Notes: generated by a model not told the origin, from the letters alone. Shown: positions 32,556 through 42,031, counted from the stretch's first letter. The stretch: DNA of 64,000 bases from JACRAV01 sp964571235 (GCA_964571235.1 CAZNAI010000004.1:62001-126000), one strand, 5' to 3'. Numbers and translations are program-made.

Positions 32556-34636
32556 GCACTCCGGCGCCGACGCTTTTAAGCCGCCTGACGGCGCGCTCCG
32601 ATATCGCCCTTGCTGTGGCGGTGATCGGAATTGTGACTGTTCTCGTCATTCCGGTGCCGACACCGATTCTGGATTTTGCGCTGGCCTTCAATATCGCGTT
32701 CTCGCTGGTCGTTTTGCTGACGACGCTCTATGTCACACGACCGCTTGAATTGTCGGTATTCCCAGGATTGCTCTTGGTCGTCACGCTTATGCGGCTGGCG
32801 CTCAATGTGGCATCCACGCGTTTGGTTCTTGCGCACGGTTACGCCGGCGAAGTTATCAATTCGTTCGGTCACTTTGTCGTTCAGGGAAACTATGTTGTTG
32901 GGCTGATCATATTTGTCATTCTAGTCATCATTCAGTTTGTCGTTATCACCAAAGGCGCCGGTCGAATTTCCGAAGTGGCCGCCCGCTTTACGTTAGACGC
33001 CATGCCCGGCAAGCAGATGGCAATCGACGCCGATCTCAATGCCGGTATTCTCTCCGAGCAGGAAGCTCGCGCCCGCCGGACTGAGATTGCCCGCGAAGCT
33101 GATTTCTACGGCGCAATGGACGGCGCCTCCAAGTTTGTGCGCGGCGACGCAATCGCCGGCATTCTGATCACGCTCATCAACATCATAGGCGGATTCATCA
33201 TCGGTGTGGTGATGAAAGATCTTTCGCTTTCCGAAGCGCTCAAGACCTACGCGTTGCTTTCAATCGGTGACGGCCTTGTCACGCAGATTCCGGCGCTGTT
33301 GGTCTCGACTGCGTCGGGTGTGATTGTCACCCGCGCCGCGTCGACCTCGAACATGGGCGCCGACCTGACCGATCAACTTACCCGCCAGCCACGGGCGATT
33401 ATGATTGGCGCGATTGTGCTCTTCTTGTTCGGGCTGGTTCCGGGGATGCCGACGCTCACGTTTATGGTACTTGGACTACTTCTCGGCGCGATCGGGTATC
33501 TGACTCGTCAGTCGCACCAGACACGACTGGCGCAGGATCAAGCGGCGGCGAAAGAGCGGGAAACAAGCGCCCTCAAATCGCCCTCGGAACGCACCGAGGA
33601 TCTGCTCAAAATCGACACGATTGGCTTGGAAATTGGATATGGCCTGATTCCGCTGGTTGATGTCAATCAGGGTGGCGACCTGCTCAATCGGATTGCGTCG
33701 GTTCGCAAACAACTGGCGACGGAACTTGGTGTAGTCGTACCACCGATTCGTATTCGCGACAATGTCCAGCTCCGCCCCAACGAATATCAAATCAAGATTA
33801 AGGGAATTCGAGTCGCCGGCTTTGAGCTGATGCACGATCACTTGCTGGCGATTAATCCCGGATTTGCCTCAGACCGTCTCGACGGATTCAACACCTCCGA
33901 GCCTGCCTTTGGCATGTCGGCCACCTGGATTATTCCGGCGCTCAAAGAACAGGCGGAAATCGGCCACTACACAGTGGTGGAGCCGTCATCGGTGGTGGCG
34001 ACTCATCTGACCGAAGTGATTCGCACCGCGACCTCGGAAACGCTGACTCGCCAGGATGTTCAGAAACTGGTTGCGACACTCAAAGAAGATTTCCCGGCGC
34101 TGGTCGACGGTGTCATTCCCGATCAGATTTCACTCGGCATACTGCACCGCGTTTTGCAGGCGCTGTTGGCTGAGCGGATTCCGATTCGCGATCTGGCGAC
34201 AATCGTCGAGACAATCTCTGACTACATCGGACAAACCAAGGACCCAGATGTGCTGGCCGAATACGCCCGCATGGCGCTCAAGCGTCAGATATCCGAGCTG
34301 TACAAAGACAATTCCGGCAAGGTGAATGTGTTCACGCTCGATCCGGCGATTGAACAGCAATTGTCCGATTCGGTTCAGAATACCCGTCAGGGACTCATGT
34401 TGGTACTCGATCCGGCACTTACTGACACACTCATCAAACGGATGAGTCAGTTCGCCGACAAACTTGTGACCACCGGTCTGGCGCCAGTCTGTATCTGCTC
34501 GCCGAATATCCGGTTGGCATTGCGACGACTGATCGAATCGAGCCTGCCGTCACTTTCAGTCATCAGTTACAACGAAGTTCTGCCGACTGCTGAGTTGGTC
34601 TCGGTCGGGATGGTGAGGTTGACAAATGATAATTAA
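32552..34636 (+). CDS. flhA: Flagellar export platform protein FlhA
   Basis: The 694-residue protein has eight predicted membrane helices in the first half. The conserved FHIPEP-type cytoplasmic loop contains RISEVAARFTLDAMPGKQMA, then IDADLNAG and ADFYGAMDGASKFVRGDAIA. The C-terminal half is the soluble nonamer-forming domain that docks chaperone-substrate pairs. Its end overlaps flhF by 11 bases. Confidence 0.95.
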   Translation: MSTPAPTLLSRLTARSDIALAVAVIGIVTVLVIPVPTPILDFALAFNIAFSLVVLLTTLYVTRPLELSVFPGLLLVVTLMRLALNVASTRLVLAHGYAGEVINSFGHFVVQGNYVVGLIIFVILVIIQFVVITKGAGRISEVAARFTLDAMPGKQMAIDADLNAGILSEQEARARRTEIAREADFYGAMDGASKFVRGDAIAGILITLINIIGGFIIGVVMKDLSLSEALKTYALLSIGDGLVTQIPALLVSTASGVIVTRAASTSNMGADLTDQLTRQPRAIMIGAIVLFLFGLVPGMPTLTFMVLGLLLGAIGYLTRQSHQTRLAQDQAAAKERETSALKSPSERTEDLLKIDTIGLEIGYGLIPLVDVNQGGDLLNRIASVRKQLATELGVVVPPIRIRDNVQLRPNEYQIKIKGIRVAGFELMHDHLLAINPGFASDRLDGFNTSEPAFGMSATWIIPALKEQAEIGHYTVVEPSSVVATHLTEVIRTATSETLTRQDVQKLVATLKEDFPALVDGVIPDQISLGILHRVLQALLAERIPIRDLATIVETISDYIGQTKDPDVLAEYARMALKRQISELYKDNSGKVNVFTLDPAIEQQLSDSVQNTRQGLMLVLDPALTDTLIKRMSQFADKLVTTGLAPVCICSPNIRLALRRLIESSLPSLSVISYNEVLPTAELVSVGMVRLTNDN

Positions 34637-35648
34637 GACATTTGTCGGCGAATCGTCGGCCACAGCGCTCAAGCGGGTGCGGACCGAACTTGGTGGAGAT
34701 GCAGTGGTGCTGGCTACGCGTCGGGTTGCCGACGGTTCCGGTCGATACAACACCGAAGTCACCGCGTGCCTTGATGCCTCGGCGCCGAATGTACCGGCGA
34801 CAACTCCGGTTCGAGCTACAACCGAATCACGGCGGATCAGCAAGCCGGTGTGGAACCGGATGACGACGAAGTCTGGCCAGGTTCATGCGAGTTCAGAGCA
34901 GTCACCCAAGATAGCGATTCCAACTGGTCCGCGTGAATCGTCCAATTCTCATTCACTAACAGAGCTATTTTGGGATCTGGATATCCCCGCGACGATTGCC
35001 ACTGAAATCTGTCAGTCAGGTAGCGACACAAAATCCATTCGGGCGTCACTGAGTAATCAGATCGCCGCGCGAATCGGCGCTCAACCACGCTTTACAGCTG
35101 GAGACAGAGTATTGGTGGTCGGACCGGCCGGAGGCGGCAAGACAAGTGTCGTCGCCAAACTGGCCGCGCACTGTGTGGCACAGAGATTAGCGGTTACTGT
35201 CACTGGAATAGGACAAGAGAAGATCGGCGCTATCGACGAACTACTGAGTATCGCCGATTTGACCGGCGCCAATTTCCAAGATACCACCGAGTTCCCCGCC
35301 ACTGAGTCTGACTCGGTCACCTTGATCGACTGTGGATTGCAGTCGTTTGGCGAGCTGAATGTTGCCGCCCTTCGCCCGACCCACACGCTCTTCGTTTTCC
35401 CGGCCACACTACGCGCCTCCGATCTACAGGAAGTGATAGCGGGCGTCGTTAGTATCGGAATCACCGGTCTGGTGATGACCATGCTTGATCGCACGCATCG
35501 GTTGGGCGGGCTATTTGTCGCGAGCGACATGTTCAATGCGCCGGTTGTGTTGGTATCTGCCGGTTTTTCGGGCTCTAACTCTCTTACCAATCCGAAAGCG
35601 GATCAGCTCGCGAGCAGAATGCTCACGAAGGGGGCAAGAAATGCGTAG
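34626..35648 (+). CDS. flhF: FlhF-like SRP-family protein with decayed GTPase motifs
   Basis: The 340-residue protein has the FlhF N-terminal B-domain start (IIKTFVGESSATALKRVRTE) and an NG-like domain. The P-loop GPAGGGKT (residues 166-173) is intact. The other guanine-nucleotide motifs look lost: DTYRIGA is replaced by GQEKIGA, the G3 motif DTAGR by DCGLQ (about 235-239), and TKLD by TMLD (285-288). FlhF normally places the flagellum at a pole as a GTP-dependent dimer with FlhG. Position and ends identify it as FlhF, but catalysis is doubtful. It overlaps flhA and flhG. Confidence 0.8.
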   Translation: MIIKTFVGESSATALKRVRTELGGDAVVLATRRVADGSGRYNTEVTACLDASAPNVPATTPVRATTESRRISKPVWNRMTTKSGQVHASSEQSPKIAIPTGPRESSNSHSLTELFWDLDIPATIATEICQSGSDTKSIRASLSNQIAARIGAQPRFTAGDRVLVVGPAGGGKTSVVAKLAAHCVAQRLAVTVTGIGQEKIGAIDELLSIADLTGANFQDTTEFPATESDSVTLIDCGLQSFGELNVAALRPTHTLFVFPATLRASDLQEVIAGVVSIGITGLVMTMLDRTHRLGGLFVASDMFNAPVVLVSAGFSGSNSLTNPKADQLASRMLTKGARNA

Positions 35649-36504
35649 TCAAAATGCTCCGATGATCGTGTCGATACTTTCCGGTAAGGGCGGAGTAGGC
35701 AAGTCGATCATCACGCTCAATCTGGCCGAACGTGTCGCAACGCATGGCCTTCGTACGCTGGCAATTGAGCTGTCTTCTGCCGGCGGGAATCTGCACCTGT
35801 TGTCAAATCGCACGCCACTAAATGGCGTTGAGCAATATTTGTCGGGCAAAACATCGCTTTCATCGTCGGTAATATCGATCGCCCCCAATTGCGATCTGCT
35901 TTGCCGAACAATGACCGGCCCGATAGAGGCCTTTTCTAATGCGCCGTTGGCAAATCAGATTTGTGATCAACTTCGCAACGACGCGACTGATTATGATCTG
36001 GTCATCATCGACCACGGTTCAGGATTCTCCGATATATCAACGAACATCGCAATTAGCTCCGACTGCGCGATGCTTGTAGTCGTTCCGGAATTGACTTCTA
36101 TCGCAGACTGCTACGGACTCTACAAGTATCTCACTGAAAAGAATAGCAACACCGACTGCCGAATCCTGATTAACCGGACCAAGTCGGCGGACGACGCCGA
36201 TTACTTATCCAGTCGATTGACGGAAATGGCGAAAAATTTCCTTCGTCGGACACCCTCGGTTGCCGGCGCGATTTTTGAAGATCCGCTCGTCGGTGAGTCG
36301 ATTTCAGCCCAAACTCCGCTGGCTTTGTTGGCGGGGCAATCTGTTGCCCTTGAACAGATTGGATCGATAGCACTTGGCCTTTCGAATGAACTACTGAGCG
36401 GCCGGGAGCAGGCAATTGACACGGCCTCGCGGTCCCGCTTCGGCTCTGTAACTCCCCAAGCGACAATAAATAACATCGCGGCTACGGCCGATATAGAGGA
36501 ATAA
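35641..36504 (+). CDS. flhG: FlhG/MinD-like ATPase with altered active site
   Basis: The 287-residue protein starts at ATG 35641, overlapping flhF by eight bases. The deviant Walker A motif SGKGGVGKS is intact near residue 14, and the switch II region VIIDHGSGFSDIS is recognisable. The DxD after strand 2 that MinD/FlhG use for hydrolysis (DADLG) is replaced by ELSSAGG. The N-terminal helix with the DQAxxLR motif, which stimulates FlhF GTPase activity in known FlhG proteins, is missing: only eight residues precede the Walker strand. These losses match those in FlhF. Confidence 0.82.
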   Translation: MRSQNAPMIVSILSGKGGVGKSIITLNLAERVATHGLRTLAIELSSAGGNLHLLSNRTPLNGVEQYLSGKTSLSSSVISIAPNCDLLCRTMTGPIEAFSNAPLANQICDQLRNDATDYDLVIIDHGSGFSDISTNIAISSDCAMLVVVPELTSIADCYGLYKYLTEKNSNTDCRILINRTKSADDADYLSSRLTEMAKNFLRRTPSVAGAIFEDPLVGESISAQTPLALLAGQSVALEQIGSIALGLSNELLSGREQAIDTASRSRFGSVTPQATINNIAATADIEE

Positions 36505-36511
36505 CAAAGAG

Positions 36512-37393
36512 ATGGCTACAAAAACGATGACTCGTCCGGCGAAGACCAAGCTCGCCCAAACGAAAGTGGTTCGTGTCTCAGTTTCGAAAGTTGTCAAGCC
36601 GGTGGAACGACAGAAGTCGACCAAGCCGGAGATCGCGCCGCGCGATTGGGCACGGTATCAGAAGACACACCAGCCGGAAGACCGCCAGAAGCTTTTGAAC
36701 GCCTATCTGCCGCTGGTTCGCAATGTGGCCGCGCGCATGGCGATGGGATTTCCACGGTCGGTCGAGTTGACTGATCTGGTCAACACCGGCGTGATCGGGC
36801 TGATCGAGGCGTTTAAGAATTTCGATCACAGCCGCGGCGTGAAATTTGAAACGTATGCGGTGCCCCGTATCCGCGGCGCGATTTTGGATGAACTGCGCGC
36901 TCTGGACTGGGTGCCCCGTTCGACCCGTGCTCGTTCGCGTGAAATTGACCGAGCCACGACACACTTGGAAAATGAACTCGGCCGAGCGCCGGAGGTACGT
37001 GAATTGGCAAAACACATGAAGATTTCCGAGCAGGAGTTGCATCACGCGATCGATGATGTTTCCACAACCTCGATCCTCTCGCTTGACGAGGTGGTGTATC
37101 CGGAGGACGACAACCGGCAGGTTTCTCGAATTGAGACTGTGAGCGATCAGACCGGGATGTCGATCCTGGGCGAGATCGAGCGCGGCGAACTTCGGTCGTT
37201 CCTGGTAGTCGCGATGGATCGCCTGACCGATCAGGAAAAGCTCGTGATCGCACTGTACTACTTCGAAGAATTGACACTGAAAGAAATCGGCGAAGTGATG
37301 TCGATATCCGAATCGCGCGTGTCGCAGATTCACACCCGCGCGGTATCGAAACTTCGTCATCTGGTTCACGAGAAATTCGCCCTGACGGCGTAA
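36512..37393 (+). CDS. fliA: Flagellar sigma-28 factor FliA
   Basis: The 293-residue sigma factor of the FliA/WhiG group directs late flagellar genes such as flagellin. Region 2 reads LPLVRNVAARMAMGFPRSVE, LTDLVNTGVIGLIEAFKNFD and FETYAVPRIRGAILDELRAL; WVPRSTR follows. Regions 3 and 4 end MDRLTDQEKLVIALYYFEEL, TLKEIGEVMSISESRVSQIH. About 45 basic N-terminal residues are extra compared with other FliA proteins. It lies seven bases after flhG. Confidence 0.93.
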   Translation: MATKTMTRPAKTKLAQTKVVRVSVSKVVKPVERQKSTKPEIAPRDWARYQKTHQPEDRQKLLNAYLPLVRNVAARMAMGFPRSVELTDLVNTGVIGLIEAFKNFDHSRGVKFETYAVPRIRGAILDELRALDWVPRSTRARSREIDRATTHLENELGRAPEVRELAKHMKISEQELHHAIDDVSTTSILSLDEVVYPEDDNRQVSRIETVSDQTGMSILGEIERGELRSFLVVAMDRLTDQEKLVIALYYFEELTLKEIGEVMSISESRVSQIHTRAVSKLRHLVHEKFALTA

Positions 37394-37401
37394 TCGAAGG
37401 A

Positions 37402-37710
37402 ATGGAAGTTAGCATGGACTCGCCCATCGATCCGGTTAATCAGGGTTCGGAATATGTCGGCCTGCCAAAGGTTGACCCCTGGCACGAATCGGAGAAGCAT
37501 CGCAAGAAACGCTTTGCCAAGATGCTCGAGGACCGTTTGGACGACCAAAAACAGAGGCGCGAAGAAGAAGACGCGGTGGAATTGAGCAGTGAGAATGGCG
37601 AAGATGACGATTCAGCCAACCGTGCGCCAGAAACGCCAGCGGCTGGGCAAACCGATTCGACCCACGACGACAACCCGCCGCCACCTGCTCATATCGATGT
37701 GAAGGGATAA
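37402..37710 (+). CDS. Small acidic protein of the flagellar operon, unknown
   Basis: I do not recognise this 102-residue protein. The N-terminal third has HESEKHRKKRFAKMLEDRLD, likely helical, and the remainder is acidic and Pro-rich, probably disordered. ATG 37402 is used; ATG 37414 is an alternative. It sits eight bases after fliA and 16 before the next gene, so it is probably co-expressed with them. Confidence 0.65.
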   Translation: MEVSMDSPIDPVNQGSEYVGLPKVDPWHESEKHRKKRFAKMLEDRLDDQKQRREEEDAVELSSENGEDDDSANRAPETPAAGQTDSTHDDNPPPPAHIDVKG

Positions 37711-37726
37711 GACCGGAGAGAAGAAC

Positions 37727-38140
37727 ATGGAAGTTCAAACTGATAAAATCATTGACCTGTCGTTGACAATCGCCCAGGCGCTGTGCGCGGGACTGCTGGC
37801 TGTATTGCTCTATTCCTGGCGGAACCGGAGCAATGCATTGACGACAGGGTCGCCGGAGACGAACACGGTCACGAGCATACCCGTCGCAGTACAACCTGCG
37901 GCGCGGGAAGTTACCGAAGGTAAACATACCATTCAATTCGTCTCGCTGGCGCCGAAGAGTGAGCCGCAGTTGGGACGAATCCGCGACTCGCTTATTGAGG
38001 CGAGGCGGCGCAACCGGGCGGACATTATTCGTCAGGCCCGCCAGATGATCGAACAGGGAACCACCAACCGGGAGATCACGCAACGATTGCGGATGACCGA
38101 CGGCGAGCTGGCCCTTTTAAGACAGGATATCAACCGTTAA
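37727..38140 (+). CDS. Membrane protein with C-terminal helix-turn-helix (DUF6115-like)
   Basis: A 137-residue protein with one N-terminal membrane helix (LTIAQALCAGLLAVLLYSW) and a C-terminal stretch IIRQARQMIEQGTTNREITQ, then RLRMTDGELALLRQ. The latter resembles the small HTH at the end of DUF6115/DUF2802 proteins found in flagellar operons. GGAGAGAAGA precedes ATG 37727. Function is not known; the membrane anchor argues against an ordinary repressor. Confidence 0.65.
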   Translation: MEVQTDKIIDLSLTIAQALCAGLLAVLLYSWRNRSNALTTGSPETNTVTSIPVAVQPAAREVTEGKHTIQFVSLAPKSEPQLGRIRDSLIEARRRNRADIIRQARQMIEQGTTNREITQRLRMTDGELALLRQDINR

Positions 38141-38156
38141 CGGCGGGAGCCAAGAT

Positions 38157-39341
38157 ATGTCGAGCGACAGCCCATTTCTGACAGTAAAAATCGAGTGCCC
38201 GATCTGCAAAGCAATCAATGAATTTGAGTTGATCAAGGTCGGCGCATACAGCGAAGGGGGACGAGACACCGACTTCTGTCCCACTGAAATCACCTGGCGA
38301 CAGCCGCGGTATCAGGCGTACAACCCGCTGGTCTTTTTCACCGCCATGTGCGGAAACTGTTTCTACACGCGGGAATTAACCAATGAGTACCGCGACTGGA
38401 AAAACGACAACGCGTTTCGCACCTATCGGCTTAAGGCAACCAAGGACAAACATCTTGAGATGTTGTCGACGACAGATTCGGTGCTCAAGCAGATGGGTGT
38501 CCATTGCGACACCGCCAAATTCCCCAATGAAACGGCGATACTCAAGTTGCATCTGGCCGTTTTGGATGAACAGTTGTTCGAGCATCACAGTCGGCTTGAT
38601 ATGGGTCGTTTCTATCTGCGCATGGCATGGATATTCCGTCAGATGGGAAAGGGTGAGAATCCTCATACCGTGCTCCTGCGCGGGTTGATTCAGGAGCTTG
38701 AACAGGGGATGGATCGCCTGACCAAAACTGTGGGACAATTGCGTCCGGAGCAGTCAGATTTCACGGGAACGGTCAACACGCAATTTGCGGTGGATCAGTT
38801 GCCTACTGATATAAGCTCGCGACTATTGCCGTTCCGGGAGAAGTTCGCCGGAGCTATGAATAAACTTGGTGAGCAGATCCATTCGATTGAGCAAAATGCG
38901 GGTGAAGTCGGACGGTTGGTGGACGATTTCAAGGCGGCGGCTTTGGGCGGCGACGCCACCGGCGCCAGCCAGCGATTCGGATCGTATGGATCGTTTGCCG
39001 ATTTTCTCCTGACCATGCAACGCAGTTGGCCACAGGTGGCGGTGAACGAGCGCGAGGCTCTCTCGCGAGCGGTTGAGCACTACAAGGCGTCGTTCAGCGC
39101 CGGTCGGGATATTGCGCCGGGTAATCAGCAGATTCAGGCGTCGTATTTGATCGCTGAGCTTTCGCGACGGATCGGCGACTACGAGTCGGCCAAACAATAC
39201 TTTTCGAGCACGATCAAGACCGGTCAGGAATTCATTTATCAGAATCGGCAGGATCAGTCGCGCACCGCGCTGGCCCGAAAGATTCTGGAATTGGCAATGG
39301 AACAGGGACGAGCGGCGTTGGCCTCGTCACGACCGGCATAA
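38157..39341 (+). CDS. DUF2225 protein
   Basis: The 394-residue protein begins with a metal-binding pair of Cys motifs (CPIC near residue 14, CGNC near 63) separated by the family sequence RDTDFCPTEITWRQPRYQAY. This is DUF2225. The rest is helical, including a long region resembling TPR-like repeats around FYLRMAWIFRQMGKGENPHT and SYLIAELSRRIGDYESAKQY. The family is of unknown function; its place in the flagellar cluster suggests a motility or surface-sensing role. Confidence 0.8.
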   Translation: MSSDSPFLTVKIECPICKAINEFELIKVGAYSEGGRDTDFCPTEITWRQPRYQAYNPLVFFTAMCGNCFYTRELTNEYRDWKNDNAFRTYRLKATKDKHLEMLSTTDSVLKQMGVHCDTAKFPNETAILKLHLAVLDEQLFEHHSRLDMGRFYLRMAWIFRQMGKGENPHTVLLRGLIQELEQGMDRLTKTVGQLRPEQSDFTGTVNTQFAVDQLPTDISSRLLPFREKFAGAMNKLGEQIHSIEQNAGEVGRLVDDFKAAALGGDATGASQRFGSYGSFADFLLTMQRSWPQVAVNEREALSRAVEHYKASFSAGRDIAPGNQQIQASYLIAELSRRIGDYESAKQYFSSTIKTGQEFIYQNRQDQSRTALARKILELAMEQGRAALASSRPA

Positions 39342-39350
39342 TGAACCGTT

Positions 39351-40109
39351 ATGAATACTGAAACCGCACAACAGACACTTGCGCGACTCCCGCTGGCGAT
39401 CTGGGAGAAACTGCTCATCGTGGCCGGCAGTGGATACGAGGCCGGGACGTATGTCGGCCGAATCGAAGATTTTGCCGACGGCGGCATCATTGTTTCAGCT
39501 CCGGAGTTTGTCGCCGGGAATATTCTGCTTCGCGAGGGGATGTCGGTTACCGTTCAGGTTGTTCGCGAGGATGCCCTGTATGAATTCGACAGCAAGATCA
39601 GCAAAGAGGTAGTGCCAATTCCGGGCCAAGTGTGGCTGGCCTCACCGGGCGATGTCCGCCGGGTGCAACGCCGCCTGTTTGTCCGGGTGGAGTGGAAAGA
39701 CGAAATTACATACGCGCGGTTGGACAGCAAGATAGACTGGGCGTTGTTCCCTCACTGCTGTGTCTGGTACCGAGCAGATCAACACGATGTCAGTGCCAGC
39801 GGACTGCGGATCAGCGATGTCACTAACTCCTCGGTCGGCGACCTATTCCTGGTGCGCATGCCGCGGTTGAGAGCGCAGGGGTTTCCCGAATATGCGTTTG
39901 CGGTTTGCAGAAGGCGCTTCGACGCCGAAGGAGCGGCTCATCTCGGGCTTGAGTTTATTCTCGCCGAGCACATCTCTGAATATCTCGGACGGGACAATGT
40001 ATCGGACATCCCCTCGGTAGCCCGTGGTTTCTCCGCCCTTACTCAAGACAAGCTTGTCGTCTGGATCTTTCAACGCCAGATCGAGTTGCGTCAGAAAGGA
40101 CTCCTCTGA
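39351..40109 (+). CDS. PilZ-domain protein, c-di-GMP binding (1 of 3)
   Basis: A 252-residue protein with a YcgR-like arrangement. The N-terminal half is a flagellar-brake-like beta domain (IVSAPEFVAGNILLREGMSV). The C-terminal PilZ domain has an RxxxR box in VQRRLFVRVEW and a DxSxxG box in DVSASGLRIS, both needed to bind cyclic di-GMP. Proteins of this kind slow or stop the flagellar motor when the messenger is high. It is followed by a second PilZ gene overlapping by one base (TGATG). Confidence 0.85.
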   Translation: MNTETAQQTLARLPLAIWEKLLIVAGSGYEAGTYVGRIEDFADGGIIVSAPEFVAGNILLREGMSVTVQVVREDALYEFDSKISKEVVPIPGQVWLASPGDVRRVQRRLFVRVEWKDEITYARLDSKIDWALFPHCCVWYRADQHDVSASGLRISDVTNSSVGDLFLVRMPRLRAQGFPEYAFAVCRRRFDAEGAAHLGLEFILAEHISEYLGRDNVSDIPSVARGFSALTQDKLVVWIFQRQIELRQKGLL

Positions 40110-40870
40110 TGGATTCGAACATGACCTTTAGCTCCTTTCACGAGACCGAATTTCCGGCGATCCAACTGGAACTGGCTGAATTAGTCGGTCGCGATATCAA
40201 AGTATTCTCAGAGCAGATGCCGGGAAAAGAACTTCGTTCGAAAGTTCTGGCTGTACAGAGTCAGATGATCCAAATCTACAGCGGCGGACCGGCGAATCTG
40301 ATTGAGAATCTGGTAAACAATCAAAACGTGGTATTGCAGTGTATCTATAGGGGCGAGGAGTTGTCGATAGCCGCCCGATTCAAGCGGTTGGGTGGCGGTA
40401 AATGCCACTTGTATCTGGAGGAGAAAGTTAAACCACTCAGCCAGCGACGGTTTCGACGGGTGACGCTGGTACGGCCGGTACGCTTAGCCGCGTTTCCGCT
40501 CAATCAATCGGCGCGGCAGGGGATAGGTCATCTGCGCTGGATCGATACTGATACTATTAATTTTTCAAGCGGCGGCGCCATGGTGGCGTTGCCCAGCGGA
40601 CTCGACCGTCGCTCGTGTTTGCTGATGAGTCTGGATTTGCAGGACATCAAGTTTCCGTCGCTTATCCTGGCCACGGTTTGTCATGCCGCACAGGTCGACC
40701 TTGGTTCGTTTCGAACGGGTGTTGAATTTGTGGTGAGGGAACAGAGCGTTGAGCTATTGCCACAGACGCGTCGTCGCGATCTCCCTGGAGCCGTATTTGA
40801 CTACTCGATTGCAGATCGGGATCGGCTCAACCGGGAAATATCCACATGGTCAAATGATGTTAAGGTTTGA
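40109..40870 (+). CDS. PilZ-domain protein, c-di-GMP binding (2 of 3)
   Basis: A 253-residue paralogue of the preceding protein. The N-terminal half has FSEQMPGKELRSKVLAVQSQ and the PilZ half has RRFRRVTLVRPVRL with INFSSGGAMVAL. The NxSxGG form of the second box is a common variant that usually still binds. It could form mixed complexes with its neighbours. Confidence 0.8.
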   Translation: MDSNMTFSSFHETEFPAIQLELAELVGRDIKVFSEQMPGKELRSKVLAVQSQMIQIYSGGPANLIENLVNNQNVVLQCIYRGEELSIAARFKRLGGGKCHLYLEEKVKPLSQRRFRRVTLVRPVRLAAFPLNQSARQGIGHLRWIDTDTINFSSGGAMVALPSGLDRRSCLLMSLDLQDIKFPSLILATVCHAAQVDLGSFRTGVEFVVREQSVELLPQTRRRDLPGAVFDYSIADRDRLNREISTWSNDVKV

Positions 40871-40889
40871 TAAACGCAGGAGCAAAGAA

Positions 40890-41411
40890 ATGAAGACAAG
40901 CGCAAAAGCGAAATTCGTCAAGGATGTCGAAACGCACGGCACACAGCCGAAAGCGCGAAAGCCATTCAAGGTACAGGAAGAAAACCGTCGCAAGTTCATT
41001 CGACTGGAGATCGCGGCGCCGATGACCCTGAAGAAGATCAAAGATCGTGAGACACACTTCTGGCCCGATGGTGACAAGCATGTCATCAACGGCTTGATTT
41101 TGAACATCTCAGCCGGTGGTGTGCTGGTCGAACTCGATCAGGCGGTTTCCGAGGGTGATATTGTCGCCATGCAGTTCACTCTGCAAGGAGTAGAGACGAT
41201 TGCCAACGTGCTCGGGATGATCAAGCGTGCCGACGCAGACGAGGGTGTGTATATCACGGGCATAGAGTTCTTGAGCAGAAAACAGCTCCCCGACCTTATG
41301 TCGCGGGCCGAGATCGACCTGTTGGGCGACTCATGCGCCGATTTCAACGAACGAGTTAAGCACGTGCTAAGCAAATATGTCTACCGGGAAAATGAAACAC
41401 CAACCCGTTGA
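40890..41411 (+). CDS. PilZ-domain protein, c-di-GMP binding (3 of 3)
   Basis: A 173-residue protein; ATG 40890 is chosen for the GCAGGAGCAA site before it. It has only the PilZ domain after a Lys-rich start: ENRRKFIRLEIAAPM for the RxxxR box and LNISAGGVLVEL for the second box. Without the flagellar-brake-like half it is closer to single-domain PilZ adaptors. The next gene begins inside its last codons. Confidence 0.82.
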   Translation: MKTSAKAKFVKDVETHGTQPKARKPFKVQEENRRKFIRLEIAAPMTLKKIKDRETHFWPDGDKHVINGLILNISAGGVLVELDQAVSEGDIVAMQFTLQGVETIANVLGMIKRADADEGVYITGIEFLSRKQLPDLMSRAEIDLLGDSCADFNERVKHVLSKYVYRENETPTR

Positions 41412-42030
41412 AGCGGGGTGGCGGGTTCTGCGCGTGGGCGCACTCGCTACACTCGTCGTGCTCGTGGCGGTCGGACTGTCTATTTCCGGCACCAAGCGGG
41501 ATGTGCTGTTGCATGTCGAAAGCTCGCCGTCGGGATGGATCGAATCCCGGCTGTCTGAACGACTGGCGGTGACGCTTGGTCGATCAGCCGATATGGCAAT
41601 TACGATGACGGAAGATATCGACGGCCGCATGCCTCCGTTTCCGGGGGCGTCGCGAGATTTCGATTCGCTAACCGCCTGGGGAAACAAGGCGGGAGGGCGG
41701 TATTTGATTGTCGTGCGAGTCGCCAGCCAGAGGTTTGAAACGCGCAAGACGTTTAACATGCCGCTCATTTTTCAGAAATATGAAGTGTTCGGTGTCGTTG
41801 AAGGGGAACTGCGAATAATCGACCTGCAAAAGCCGCGCCTTTTGGCGGCTGAGCCGTTTGTGACAGAACTGCGCGGGCCTCGTGTCTTTCAGGCGAGCAT
41901 GGAAGATGATAAGCACGATCCTGATCTCCATCTGACGGCCGTAGAGAAAGTGAAATTTTTAGGTCAATTGGAACAAAAAGTGGCCGACCAATTGGTTGCC
42001 GAGGCCAAGAACTTAATGCGGGGGAAATGA
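41377..42030 (+). CDS. Membrane-anchored protein of unknown function
   Basis: I do not recognise this 217-residue protein. One N-terminal membrane helix (VLRVGALATLVVLVAVGLSI) is followed by an extracytoplasmic domain that alternates strands and helices (GGRYLIVVRVASQRFE, EVFGVVEGELRIIDLQ). The look is that of a periplasmic nucleotide-free sensor or of the CsgG/curli-like accessory fold, but I cannot show either. ATG 41392 is an alternative start. It lies between PilZ genes and a GAF/HisKA gene, all closely spaced. Confidence 0.6.
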   Translation: MSTGKMKHQPVEAGWRVLRVGALATLVVLVAVGLSISGTKRDVLLHVESSPSGWIESRLSERLAVTLGRSADMAITMTEDIDGRMPPFPGASRDFDSLTAWGNKAGGRYLIVVRVASQRFETRKTFNMPLIFQKYEVFGVVEGELRIIDLQKPRLLAAEPFVTELRGPRVFQASMEDDKHDPDLHLTAVEKVKFLGQLEQKVADQLVAEAKNLMRGK

Positions 42031-42031
42031 C

